From a virus, in IMG/VR virus record IMGVR_UViG_3300042987_003796, positions 1 to 64,000 of that record: a stretch of DNA of 64,000 nucleotides. The stretch is one strand, 5' to 3'. Below the pieces are notes generated by a model. The model was not told the origin of the DNA. It did not search any database and saw nothing but the letters and a program-made list of their open reading frames with translations. Both the position numbers and the translations under genes were made by a program. Below, in pieces: positions 35,313 through 43,622 of this stretch (position 1 is its first letter; each line of letters begins with the position of its first letter).

Positions 35313-37730
35313 ATGGCTATAGAAACTATACCAAAAATTACTGCAACATCTGCCGGTGGCGGGGTGGTTTATTCTATTGATTTTCAAAGAAATTTTAGTA
35401 ATGAGCCTTCTAAGGTGACATATAAGGTTGTGAATAGTTCTGGATCTTATTCTTTGCCAACGCTCGAGTCTGATGCCTCTATATCTTTTGGTAATTTTTC
35501 TTTTAATGGGTATATTTATTCTTATGAGTTAGAAGAATCTAATTCTGGTAATGTTCTCTCTATTACATTAATAGATAAGAGTGTGATTTTAGATAAGTTA
35601 TATGTTTCTGTTTTTAGGCGTGGACTTATGGGGTTTAATGGAACAAAAAAAACTTTAATTGTCCCAGTTCAGTTTGATTCAGATGACGAATTTTATACAA
35701 TTAAGAACATAAATGGGGTTTTTAAGCCCGTTAGAAATAATTATATAAACGGAACTGTAGCAAGAAGCGTTTATGGAGGGAGCACAAAAAGAGGGGATAT
35801 AATAATAGTAGGAACAGAAGAAACTCCGGATACAAATTGTGAAATACCTTCATCTTCTTATACATTTAATGAATTGAAATCCGTAACTGGAGTAAGCGGA
35901 TTTTCTTCTTGTCCTATAAATAATAGTACTGTTAGAAAAACATATGAAGGAACCCTAAGATCCGTGCTTAATAGTTGGTGTCAAGATTTTGGTTATTCTT
36001 TTTATTGGGATTATAGTGCTAACACTTTGAAATTTTTTGATTCAAAAAATGCAGTGTTTTCAATACCAGGTTCTATATCAGATACAAAGATAACTTCAAA
36101 AAAAACATTTGCTTCGGCTGAAGGGAAATATAATCAAGTAGCTGTAGATTATTTTGCTAAGCCATATAATCCAAAAACAGCAAGTGCATCTTTGTCTAAG
36201 ACATTTTATACTACAACAGAGATGAACTGCTATCCTCTTTCTTCTTTTATAGATAGGTCTCTAACAGGAGATGAAGATAGTATTTATGGTGGAGGAAGAT
36301 CTAAGAATGAGTTTATAACTAGTGCGGCTCTTGGGTATGTTTCTCCAGCTCTTAGAAAAATTTACAATTATTCATGGATAAGTAAATGGGCTGGAAATAT
36401 TGGGTTTAGTGGCTCGCTTGCTCCGCTGTCTGTTGCAAGGGTTGCCGTCGCATTAAAAGAATCTGGCAACTCTGATATTGTTAATGACATGGTTTCTTAC
36501 TCTGGATACGCTGAAGCTAATTTAGATGGAGCTTATTATGCTTTAATAGTTAAGTACGACGAAGGAACAGAAGACACATGGGCTAATTCAGAGCAAGAAA
36601 TTTTTACTAGTAAAATAGGAAATTACTATAGGTGTCCATACAATAAAAGTGGAGGATCTACTTTTTGCACTCCAAGAATGATAGTAAAAACTTCAATTAA
36701 TTTTGAACCAGAAGGAGATATGATGGAAGATAATGATAATCCTTTAGATACAAAACTAATTGGAAGGAGGGTTTTTTCTAGAGGCGGTCCGGGTCCAGAG
36801 ATTTCTGGAGCTAAAGCTCTTGAAGAGCTTGGTTTAGCTGACAAAAATAGTAGCGCTGGATTGCAAAAATTATTGCCAGTTCAAATAGAGTTGCTATCTG
36901 GTTCTAAGTTAGATTTAGCGTTAAAAAATCAAGGAGTTGGGGGGTCTGGCGACACTTTATTTCTAATTCCAACTTCCGGATTAGTGTCAACAAAGCTTGG
37001 ATTTGGCGCGTCTTATATTGGCGGTTATAATAAAAAAGAAACCACTTGGATAGATATAAAAAATTCTCAACAAGGCGAAGAAGAGGAATGTACTTTACAA
37101 GATCCAAATGAAAATAAATGTCTGTCTCAAAAAGACGAATTAAAACAAAAGCAGCGTAAAGCTCAAGAAGCTACTCAAAATTTTGAAACAAAAAAACCAT
37201 TTTCTGGTTTAACTAGTAAAGCATCATGCGTTGGTGCGTCAATAAAAACTAGGAGTGGAAGCGTTAGAATACTTTCATCCTCTCAGTCTCAATATAGGTG
37301 TGTTGTTACGCATTCTTATTCTGTGGAGGCAATTTTAGATATTTCTGAAGCAGAAAGTATTATTTCTAATACATCTGGATCTACTTCTTCTTCACCAAAA
37401 ATTATTGAAACTAGGCTCATCGTTGAAAATAGAACTACATCAGAAAAGCTATCTGCCCAAAATCCTCCAACTCCAAGCGAGCTTGCGAGCAGAAATGGTT
37501 ATATTCAATCTTCAAATATTAATAAGGTTACTTATTCTTGCGCTGGTTTTGTGCCAAGTTTGCCAACAAGTGTAAGTAGCGGTTTGGAGGCTCTTGATAT
37601 GTCAATAAGTGATTCTGGGTTTTCAGCAACTTATAGTTATTCCACTCGTCCACCAGTCTTTCCGTCACAGGATTTAAATAGAATAAATAATGGATCAAAT
37701 TCGTCTTCTCCGGCGTTTCAGGTTAGATAA
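35313..37730 (+). CDS. Putative tail hub/tail-associated protein
   Basis: The 805-residue protein has an N-terminal half with features of tail hub proteins: early strands, then RSVLNSWCQDFGYSFYWDYS followed by NTLKFFDSKN near residue 215. That stretch resembles the hub pattern in gp27/GpD-like proteins. Residues about 590-625 are Gln/Lys-rich and coiled-coil-like. The C-terminal part is Ser-rich and could be surface-exposed. No peptidase or lysozyme motif is seen, which is notable because such hubs often carry one. It is the largest tail-tip gene after the tape measure. Confidence 0.55.
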   Translation: MAIETIPKITATSAGGGVVYSIDFQRNFSNEPSKVTYKVVNSSGSYSLPTLESDASISFGNFSFNGYIYSYELEESNSGNVLSITLIDKSVILDKLYVSVFRRGLMGFNGTKKTLIVPVQFDSDDEFYTIKNINGVFKPVRNNYINGTVARSVYGGSTKRGDIIIVGTEETPDTNCEIPSSSYTFNELKSVTGVSGFSSCPINNSTVRKTYEGTLRSVLNSWCQDFGYSFYWDYSANTLKFFDSKNAVFSIPGSISDTKITSKKTFASAEGKYNQVAVDYFAKPYNPKTASASLSKTFYTTTEMNCYPLSSFIDRSLTGDEDSIYGGGRSKNEFITSAALGYVSPALRKIYNYSWISKWAGNIGFSGSLAPLSVARVAVALKESGNSDIVNDMVSYSGYAEANLDGAYYALIVKYDEGTEDTWANSEQEIFTSKIGNYYRCPYNKSGGSTFCTPRMIVKTSINFEPEGDMMEDNDNPLDTKLIGRRVFSRGGPGPEISGAKALEELGLADKNSSAGLQKLLPVQIELLSGSKLDLALKNQGVGGSGDTLFLIPTSGLVSTKLGFGASYIGGYNKKETTWIDIKNSQQGEEEECTLQDPNENKCLSQKDELKQKQRKAQEATQNFETKKPFSGLTSKASCVGASIKTRSGSVRILSSSQSQYRCVVTHSYSVEAILDISEAESIISNTSGSTSSSPKIIETRLIVENRTTSEKLSAQNPPTPSELASRNGYIQSSNINKVTYSCAGFVPSLPTSVSSGLEALDMSISDSGFSATYSYSTRPPVFPSQDLNRINNGSNSSSPAFQVR

Positions 37731-37735
37731 ATTTT

Positions 37736-38866
37736 ATGATACTTTCTAGCGGCGATATATTTAAAAGTTTTGCAGAACAAAGATGTTTTTCTTTTGATTG
37801 TGACTTATCAATAAAAACCTCTACTGGCATTTCTAAGATTTTAGCTTCAGGTGAGACATCTTCAGTTTCATTATTCTCTTTTAAGAGTGGTAGGATTTTT
37901 GATTGTTTTAATCGATTCGTAAAATCTTATTCTCCATCTGAGTCCATTAATATTTCTGGAAACTTTTGTAGCGGTATTTTTGGATACTATATAGATCAAT
38001 ATCCTGTTTGTTTAAATTCTAATGTTTCTACTTCTACTTCTTCTTTTGAAAATTTAGTTTTTTCAACTAGCGGATCTGAAATTGAATTTTTTGTTGATAT
38101 TTTTGGAGAGGTTAAGCCTAAATATGAATTGGTATTTCCAAGTCAGAGTCAAGTCACGGGTAGTCCTATAACTGGTTTTTTAAAAAATACTTCTTCGAAT
38201 GCGTTTCAGAGTTTTAAACTTTTCTCTGGGTCTTCGTATTTTCCTGGGGCTGATTATAATATATCATCTACAGTACAGGGACTTAAAATAAAGCCAAATA
38301 ATTCTGGACAAATAGTGTTATCTTTTTCTGGCGGTACATCTTTTTCTTTAGACTCTAATAAGCAGGCTTTGCCTATATATGGAAATTTATATTTGGATAC
38401 AAATTTTGGAAGCATTGATATTCCAGTAAGTATACCATTAAAATCTTCTCCTTTTTATTATATAGATTTTCAAGAAGATTCTAACATACAATACGGTGAG
38501 ACAGGAAAATTTTGGTCTTTCGAATTAGAAAGACAAGCTTGTTCTGGAACTAGATTTGAATTTATTTTAGATGACGTGAGGTGGCTTGATCCATATAATT
38601 CATTTTCAGATAAGTTTTTTATAAAAACTGGTTATAATAATGGAGCTTTTCTTTCATCCTCTGTTCCATACAATATAGCAAGAGGTATTTATGCTGCAAC
38701 TGGATATATTTCTGGAGCTGGTTGCTCTGGAGACGACACGTTTAATGTTAGATTTGAAATACTCCACTCTCATCCTAGTGGAATATATGCAAATAAATTT
38801 AAATATTCTATAAGCGGAATAGAGGAAAAATTTTTGTTTTCTGGGTTTTTAGAAGAAGGTTTATGA
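37736..38866 (+). CDS. Tail-tip protein, function unknown
   Basis: This 376-residue protein is rich in Ser, Gly and aromatic residues with alternating strands, typical of a beta-structured tail component. No family or motif is recognised. It starts 6 nt after the hub gene. Several short repeats of the form SGxxxxxTGxI recall the Tyr-Thr-Gly repeats two genes upstream, suggesting shared fold elements. Confidence 0.5.
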   Translation: MILSSGDIFKSFAEQRCFSFDCDLSIKTSTGISKILASGETSSVSLFSFKSGRIFDCFNRFVKSYSPSESINISGNFCSGIFGYYIDQYPVCLNSNVSTSTSSFENLVFSTSGSEIEFFVDIFGEVKPKYELVFPSQSQVTGSPITGFLKNTSSNAFQSFKLFSGSSYFPGADYNISSTVQGLKIKPNNSGQIVLSFSGGTSFSLDSNKQALPIYGNLYLDTNFGSIDIPVSIPLKSSPFYYIDFQEDSNIQYGETGKFWSFELERQACSGTRFEFILDDVRWLDPYNSFSDKFFIKTGYNNGAFLSSSVPYNIARGIYAATGYISGAGCSGDDTFNVRFEILHSHPSGIYANKFKYSISGIEEKFLFSGFLEEGL

Positions 38867-38870
38867 TAAT

Positions 38871-38880
38871 AAAGGAGGTA
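38871..38880 (+). promoter_or_regulatory. Perfect Shine-Dalgarno sequence
   Basis: AAAGGAGGTA lies 8 nt before the ATG at 38889. It is the strongest ribosome-binding site in the window and shows that the host ribosome uses Shine-Dalgarno pairing, although most genes here lack it. Confidence 0.85.
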
Positions 38881-38888
38881 TTGTATTT

Positions 38889-39464
38889 ATGTCTTTATCT
38901 ATAAGAGGCGGGTCAACTATTAAAAATAGAATAATAACTGGAAGTAGTGCAAACGAAGATAAGTGCCCATTTTCTGTTACAGCATATGAAACAGAAACAG
39001 TTGGCGAATATAAAGCTTATGTTGAAGATGGCGAAATAAATTTCACAAGTTTTTATAGTAAAAATGGAGGGGGGGCTGCGGCAGCACAAAGATCGATTTC
39101 TCCAAATTGCGAACTGGCATTAATGATAATTTTCACTAGTGACGATTATGAATATAAGTCTATAAAAGAAATTTACGTTGTTGATTTCAGTAGCGATAAT
39201 AGAAGCCAGTACAAAACTCAAGTAACTGACTACGGCGATGGAGCAATGCAAATAACAATGTATATTCCTTTGGCTTATATTTATTTATATACTCCTCCTG
39301 AATCACCGCCAGGCGCTCGCCCGCAAGTAATTGTTAAACAATATTGGTGTGGAAATTTAGATTTTAGATTATATTATACAACCGTAAATGGAGCCCCATT
39401 CTTTGAATTTTTTAAGACTATTGGGTTAACTCCGGGTGAGATTCCAATGCCTCCTCCCGAATAA
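38889..39464 (+). CDS. Last gene of the tail-tip block, unknown
   Basis: The 191-residue beta-rich protein ends in a Pro-rich tail (GEIPMPPPE). No family is recognised. It is the only gene here with a perfect Shine-Dalgarno, implying high or independently controlled translation. It converges on the minus-strand glycosyltransferase with only 6 nt between, and no terminator is visible there. Possible roles include a tail-tip cap or receptor-binding protein. Confidence 0.5.
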   Translation: MSLSIRGGSTIKNRIITGSSANEDKCPFSVTAYETETVGEYKAYVEDGEINFTSFYSKNGGGAAAAQRSISPNCELALMIIFTSDDYEYKSIKEIYVVDFSSDNRSQYKTQVTDYGDGAMQITMYIPLAYIYLYTPPESPPGARPQVIVKQYWCGNLDFRLYYTTVNGAPFFEFFKTIGLTPGEIPMPPPE

Positions 39465-39470
39465 TAAAAT

Positions 39471-40709
39471 TTATAATTGTCCGGATATTTGTTCGCACCA
39501 CCCCTTAGAAGATGAATGAGGCCAAACTACCCATTTTTTAGGTAAGGTTTCGGTATTGAACTCTCTCCATATTTTACAGTATTTGTCAGGATCTCTCATC
39601 ATTCTTGAGATTTCTGCTTTATCTGCGTCTTTTCTAAAGACTGTTTCTCCTTTTTCGTCATGGAAAGCTACAACCCAGAACTCGTAATCTTTTTCTGGAA
39701 CTTGACTGTATTGAATATCTATGCAATGTTTAAATATTTTTAAAAATGATTTTTCATAGTCTTCTTCATTTTCATAAGAAGGGTTAGGAGGATAGTTTTT
39801 ATCTAAAGTAAACTTTTGAACAGCCCTCCTTTTAAAGGAGATGCCAGCATATCTTTCATAATCTTGAAGAGTTCTTTCTTTTCCAAATCCATATGTTCCA
39901 AAATCTATATTTTCTGTGTTCTTTTCCATTCCGAAAAGAATGCGGTTTCTTTTATGGCATTTGGAGTTTGCTTCCCACCATTGTTTGTGGTCATCCCAAT
40001 GTTTTGTTCTGCCTTTTCTTGTATACTCGTGCCACGCTATGATTTTATGTGGATGAAAAAGATCGTATCCATGAGTATATGCCCTGACAGCTATTGATAT
40101 TTCCTCTCCGTGAAAATAATATTCTGGATCGTGCTGAACGTCCTTGCAAAAGGAGCCGTCTGCAAAGCAAAAGTGAGCAGAATAAAATCTTGATTTAACT
40201 GGCTCATTTAAGTCTTTAAAATTAGGAATTGAGGCGGGTAGAAAAAAAACTATGCCTTCTGGCGTGAATCTGTCAAAGTCCATTCTCCACGGGACTTTTT
40301 CTCTTCCATTTGGGTCGTTGTCTGGATCAAAGCTTGATATGTATCCAGTAAGAAGAGGTTTCTTATATCCTTTTGTTCGAAGTTTTTCAATCATCGAGAT
40401 TAATTCTTCGTCCCAATTTTCTACGAATCTATGATGACTATCTAATTGAAGAGTATAAGTTTCGTTATTATATTCTTGCTGTATTTTATTTCTTGCCCAG
40501 CAAGCTCCTTTTGACTCTTTATAGGGTATGTCAAGAATTTTAAATCTTGAATCATTTTTATATTTATCTAAATTTTCATTTTCGCCGTGTTGCCAAGCAA
40601 TACAAAATCTTAAATTTTCTGGATGTTTTGCATTTTTTATGCAATCATCTAGAGTTGGAATTAATTGAGGATCTTTGTATGAGGCTATTTGAATAAATAT
40701 AGTAGACAT
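39471..40709 (-). CDS. GT60-like glycosyltransferase (GlcNAc type)
   Basis: This 412-residue protein has an N-terminus IFIQIASYKDPQLIPTLDDC and a motif QLDSHHRF with Asp90-Ser-His92. Both match the GlcNAc-transferase family GT60, in which DSH replaces the usual DxD metal site. FHGEEISIAVRAYTHGYDLF then HPHKIIAWHEY supports this. The family uses UDP-sugars to glycosylate proteins, and homologues occur in large marine phages. Possible targets are the phage fibres or host surface. It is the last of three minus-strand genes and is transcribed towards the late genes. Confidence 0.8.
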   Translation of the reverse strand: MSTIFIQIASYKDPQLIPTLDDCIKNAKHPENLRFCIAWQHGENENLDKYKNDSRFKILDIPYKESKGACWARNKIQQEYNNETYTLQLDSHHRFVENWDEELISMIEKLRTKGYKKPLLTGYISSFDPDNDPNGREKVPWRMDFDRFTPEGIVFFLPASIPNFKDLNEPVKSRFYSAHFCFADGSFCKDVQHDPEYYFHGEEISIAVRAYTHGYDLFHPHKIIAWHEYTRKGRTKHWDDHKQWWEANSKCHKRNRILFGMEKNTENIDFGTYGFGKERTLQDYERYAGISFKRRAVQKFTLDKNYPPNPSYENEEDYEKSFLKIFKHCIDIQYSQVPEKDYEFWVVAFHDEKGETVFRKDADKAEISRMMRDPDKYCKIWREFNTETLPKKWVVWPHSSSKGWCEQISGQL

Positions 40710-40722
40710 CCTACTATATTAT

Positions 40723-41613
40723 TTATTCTTGAGCTTTTTTCCAAGAATTTTCAGAGGGTCTATCTGGAGAACCGGGCTGAGCGGGTTTATAATTTTTGCC
40801 CATTCTTTTCTTTTTTTCTCTTATATTGTCCCATAAACCTTTTCTTTTAGCAGCGTCAGCTTCTTCCATTTCTTCTGGCTCTTGGCTAAACATCACATAG
40901 TTGTGAATAGTTGTAATGTAATCTTCTGCTAAAACCGCCATTTGTTGTAAGAATGGCTCAGATAGATTTTCTTTTACTGATTCGCTTGATAAATTATTTA
41001 ATATATTTTCAGAGAAGGACTTTACGGCTCCTAAGGATCCTATTACCATTTCTGAGAGATCTTCTTTTAGATCCATTAATTCTTCTTCTGGCGTTTCATC
41101 TTCGGAAGCTATTGCGCTAACTGGTTTTGCTGACCACATTTTACAAGACCAGTAATTCGCTTTCCACTTTGGTCCAGGATTGTCGCAATTGTGTCTGGCT
41201 CTATAACTTTTCCTTCTTTCTGGGTCGTCTCTTTTTATTTCCATGTTTGGGTCGCCAAAGTTAACCTTGACTATGTTCCCTTTGTCGTTTTTGACATATA
41301 CAGAAAACTTTTTTGGACCACTTGGGGTTCTGAATGGTTTATTTAGTTTTTTTTGAGCCTCTTTCGCTTCTGCTTCATCTAATACCTCAATTCCATCTTC
41401 ATCTTCTGTTTTGATATTATATGAATACAAAAATTCAGAATCCCCTTCTCCGGCTACCACGGAAGCTTCTGCTTTCGATTTTTCCCACTGAGAATAGCAA
41501 ACTGCGATCCTTTGTTTTTGATCTGGGAAGTCTTTATTTGTTTGCGTGTCTCCTATGCAGCGAGAAACGAAATCAGTTTTTTTTTCTTTATTTTTTGGCT
41601 TTGGAAGAGGCAT
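40723..41613 (-). CDS. Conserved phage protein of unknown function
   Basis: This 296-residue protein starts MPLPKPKNKEKKTDFVSRCI and continues with FPDQKQRIAVCYSQW, a recurrent N-terminus in large phages. Residues about 90-165 contain KFSVYVKNDKGNIVKVNFGDP, then RRKSYRARHNCD and KWKANYWSCKMW. The Cys/His spacing suggests a metal-binding element. The remainder is acidic and helical. I recall such proteins from marine phage genomes, where their role is not established. It lies 13 nt upstream of the glycosyltransferase start on the same strand. Confidence 0.6.
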   Translation of the reverse strand: MPLPKPKNKEKKTDFVSRCIGDTQTNKDFPDQKQRIAVCYSQWEKSKAEASVVAGEGDSEFLYSYNIKTEDEDGIEVLDEAEAKEAQKKLNKPFRTPSGPKKFSVYVKNDKGNIVKVNFGDPNMEIKRDDPERRKSYRARHNCDNPGPKWKANYWSCKMWSAKPVSAIASEDETPEEELMDLKEDLSEMVIGSLGAVKSFSENILNNLSSESVKENLSEPFLQQMAVLAEDYITTIHNYVMFSQEPEEMEEADAAKRKGLWDNIREKKKRMGKNYKPAQPGSPDRPSENSWKKAQE

Positions 41614-41657
41614 ATATTTATATGTAGTTATATTTCACTGTAAAATTACACTTCTTT

Positions 41658-42041
41658 TTAAGAAAAGACGTGTTTCTTGATGATATATAAAATATAAAAT
41701 ACCAAAATAGAAAAGAAAAAACATGGAAATACGAGTATTATGCTTTTTGTAATTAGAAGTACAGAAAAAAGAGAGAGAAAGCAATTGAGACATATAAAAC
41801 ATGTTGCTAGCCTACAAATAAAACCTGTTATATTTTTTTTTACCCCATAAACAGAACCCAAAAAAGAAATGTAATTTTCGTAATTGTTTGAATTTTCATA
41901 AGTTTTAAACTTATTTAAAAGATATTTTATTCTAAAGATATTAGAAAAAAGCGATACATATTCATATATAAAATCAGTTTGCTGTATTAAAAATACAATA
42001 CACCCAATTGAAACCGGAAGATAAATATAGCTCTCTATCAT
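41658..42041 (-). CDS. Small integral membrane protein
   Basis: The 127-residue protein has hydrophobic segments at about 4-20 and two more in the second half (about 78-97 and 99-121). Between the halves is a charged loop with FLGSVYGVKKNITGF. The motif CRLATCFICLNC recalls the RxxTCxxC.. pattern of small DUF1360-type membrane proteins, although this is uncertain. Holin, superinfection exclusion or envelope remodelling roles are possible. It is first in the minus-strand trio, with a sigma-70-like promoter only 5 nt upstream of its start codon. Confidence 0.55.
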   Translation of the reverse strand: MIESYIYLPVSIGCIVFLIQQTDFIYEYVSLFSNIFRIKYLLNKFKTYENSNNYENYISFLGSVYGVKKNITGFICRLATCFICLNCFLSLFSVLLITKSIILVFPCFFFSILVFYILYIIKKHVFS

Positions 42042-42046
42042 ATTTT

Positions 42047-42074
42047 ATGATAGGTTGCTATTTTTAATTTTCAA
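42047..42074 (-). promoter_or_regulatory. Minus-strand sigma-70-like promoter
   Basis: TTGAAA (42074-42069), a 16-nt spacer and TATCAT (42052-42047) read on the minus strand. The -10 box ends 5 nt before the ATG of the membrane protein gene, implying a leaderless or near-leaderless transcript. Confidence 0.5.
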
Positions 42075-42081
42075 AATTAAC

Positions 42082-42110
42082 TTGACACTGGCCCAAAAAT
42101 AAAATACAAT
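42082..42110 (+). promoter_or_regulatory. Strong sigma-70-like early promoter
   Basis: TTGACA, exactly 17 nt, then TACAAT. The -35 is perfect and the -10 has one mismatch. The expected start near 42117 is just upstream of the palindrome at 42126-42138. Confidence 0.75.
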
Positions 42111-42125
42111 ATTGAACTATATTCC

Positions 42126-42138
42126 TTGCGAGTCGCAA
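42126..42138. promoter_or_regulatory. 13-bp palindrome, candidate operator
   Basis: TTGCGA-G-TCGCAA is perfectly symmetric and GC-richer than its surroundings. It lies about 10-20 nt after the predicted start of the strong early promoter. The one-base centre excludes an RNA hairpin, so protein binding is more likely. Confidence 0.45.
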
Positions 42139-42179
42139 CTCCATACGTTTTTTTTTTAAAAAAATAATTTATTTTCTAG

Positions 42180-42204
42180 CGAGCGAAGCGATGCTCGGAT
42201 TTTT
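42180..42204 (+). terminator. Weak terminator-like hairpin in the early leader
   Basis: CGAGC (42180-42184) pairs with GCTCG (42193-42197), with a possible G-T pair inside, followed by GATTTTT. Together with the upstream promoter it could end a short leader RNA of about 90 nt. Confidence 0.3.
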
Positions 42205-42298
42205 CTAAAGGCGTTATTTTTATTAAGGCTGCCAATAAAAATACGAACATAAGAATGCCTGCGCAAAAAATATACGCGAGAATATGGCCGGCAATCGT

Positions 42299-42326
42299 TT
42301 GACTTTTGATAAAAAACTTTTATTAT
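42299..42326 (+). promoter_or_regulatory. Sigma-70-like promoter for the dNMP kinase operon
   Basis: TTGACT, 16 nt and TATTAT, with the -10 box ending 15 nt before the ATG at 42342. Confidence 0.55.
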
Positions 42327-42341
42327 TGCTAAAATAATTAA

Positions 42342-42947
42342 ATGAAAATAAAAACGGTAATAGGCATATCTGGTTTTGCAAGATCGGGAAAAGACACTCT
42401 CGCCTCATTGGTTGATTTGTCTTTGAATCAAAATGGAACAAAATCTAAGATTTTCTCTTTTGCTAGTGCCCTAAAACTTGACATGAAAGATTTTTTTGAA
42501 CAAAAACTTGGAATATCGCCATTTACAAACGATACCATTTTAAAAGAAAAAATAAGACCAATTTTAATCTCTTATGGAAATGTTCAAAGAACTCTCTCTA
42601 ACGGAACCTATTGGTTTAATAGACTAAAGCCAGAAATAAATAAATTTTTTGAAACAGGTGGAGACGTAGCAGTTATTCCAGACCTTAGATTCAAGGAGTA
42701 TGAATTCGACGAGTACGACTTCGTAAGATCCTTTGGATCTAGCTTTATAATAACCGTATCAAGAAAATTAGATGATGGCTCTTTCAACAAGCCGGCACAT
42801 GAATCCGAGGAAAAAAGTTTTCCATTCTTCAAAAATGTAGCAGATTTTAATCTTATCTGGAAGACTCACACAGAAAAATCTTTAATAGAAAAAGATGCAA
42901 AAGAGTGTATAGACTCAATTTTTAAATTTTTAAATTCAAAAAAATGA
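42342..42947 (+). CDS. Deoxynucleoside monophosphate kinase
   Basis: This 201-residue P-loop kinase has Walker A G-F-A-R-S-G-K-D-T at residues 11-19, the form seen in phage T4 gp1-type dNMP kinases. Internal YGNVQR and DLRFKEYEFD segments match the same family, which phosphorylates dNMPs to dNDPs for phage DNA synthesis. It is first in the early operon, with its own promoter. Its stop overlaps the next start (ATGA), coupling it to the sigma-like factor. Substrate range cannot be read from the sequence. Confidence 0.75.
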   Translation: MKIKTVIGISGFARSGKDTLASLVDLSLNQNGTKSKIFSFASALKLDMKDFFEQKLGISPFTNDTILKEKIRPILISYGNVQRTLSNGTYWFNRLKPEINKFFETGGDVAVIPDLRFKEYEFDEYDFVRSFGSSFIITVSRKLDDGSFNKPAHESEEKSFPFFKNVADFNLIWKTHTEKSLIEKDAKECIDSIFKFLNSKK

Positions 42948-43579
42948 AACAAGCAAAACTAAATTCAGATTTCTCTCTAAAAGAAGACATTGAACTAATT
43001 AATTCCGTAAAAAATGGAGACAACGAAGCTATTAAACTATTAATAGATAAACATAGTGGAATATGCGTAGACACTTATAAGAAATATATAAATCTACCAA
43101 ATATATGTGGATTTATTTCAGACGAAATAACATCTAGCAAAGATTATATAATATATAACTCAGCCAAAACCTATGATGCCTCAATGGGAAGCAAATTTTC
43201 AACATGGCTTTCAAACCAGACAAGGTTTTTTTGTTTAAATTGTATTAATAAATATAACAAGCTCGTACCCACAGAAGATCAAAATTTAAATCTTTTAATA
43301 GAATCCAAGAATTTAGAAGAAAAAAAATCTAAACTTCAAAGAGAGGTTAAAAATGAAATGCTGGAAATAATAAAAGAAATATTACCAAACCTATCAAATA
43401 AAAAAATGCAAGAATGTATAAATAGAAAATATTTTTCCTCAGAAGACAGATGCAAAAGTTATACAGAAGTAGCTAATGAAATGAGCGTAACCGTGCAAAC
43501 CGTAATAAATTGGCACAAGAAATTTATAAAATTAATAAAGCAGAAATGCAAAAATAGAAAAATTATATTTGACTTATAG
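42944..43579 (+). CDS. Phage sigma-70-family-like transcription factor
   Basis: In this 211-residue protein, residues about 15-95 resemble sigma region 2: LINSVKNGDNEAIKLLIDKH, then YDASMGSKFSTWLSNQTRFF, matching the F(D)xxxGxxFSTW... pattern of regions 2.3-2.4. The C-terminal 55 residues contain a helix-turn-helix like region 4 (YTEVANEMSVTVQTVINWHK). Region 1 and a full region 3 are absent, as in small alternative sigma factors and T4 gp55-type late factors. It probably directs host RNA polymerase to phage late promoters. Translation is coupled to the kinase gene. Confidence 0.65.
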   Translation: MKQAKLNSDFSLKEDIELINSVKNGDNEAIKLLIDKHSGICVDTYKKYINLPNICGFISDEITSSKDYIIYNSAKTYDASMGSKFSTWLSNQTRFFCLNCINKYNKLVPTEDQNLNLLIESKNLEEKKSKLQREVKNEMLEIIKEILPNLSNKKMQECINRKYFSSEDRCKSYTEVANEMSVTVQTVINWHKKFIKLIKQKCKNRKIIFDL

Positions 43580-43597
43580 AAAAAATACGATTATATT
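43569..43597 (+). promoter_or_regulatory. Sigma-70-like promoter for the SSB-like gene
   Basis: TTGACT, 17 nt and TATATT. The -35 box overlaps the end of the sigma-like gene and the -10 lies 25 nt before the ATG at 43623. Confidence 0.6.
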
Positions 43598-43622
43598 ATT
43601 TAATCTAAAATAAAATAAAAAA

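Larger units (their letters stand above)
42042..42341. promoter_or_regulatory. Divergent control region between late-side minus genes and early genes
   Basis: This 300-bp stretch has no convincing gene. It contains a minus-strand promoter (42047-42074), a plus-strand promoter (42082-42110), a 13-bp palindrome at 42126-42138, a T10-A7 tract, a hairpin plus T run at 42180-42204, and a second plus-strand promoter at 42299-42326. It is probably the master switch for the early region. Confidence 0.6.

Noticed and set aside
41614-41621. TATAAATA on the minus strand, like a T4 late promoter
   Set aside because: It lies only 1-2 nt before the ATG of the minus-strand gene, so a start would fall inside the gene.
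42223-42441. 72-codon minus-strand frame in the control region
   Set aside because: It overlaps the start of the kinase gene, has no recognisable domain, and the region is better explained by promoters.
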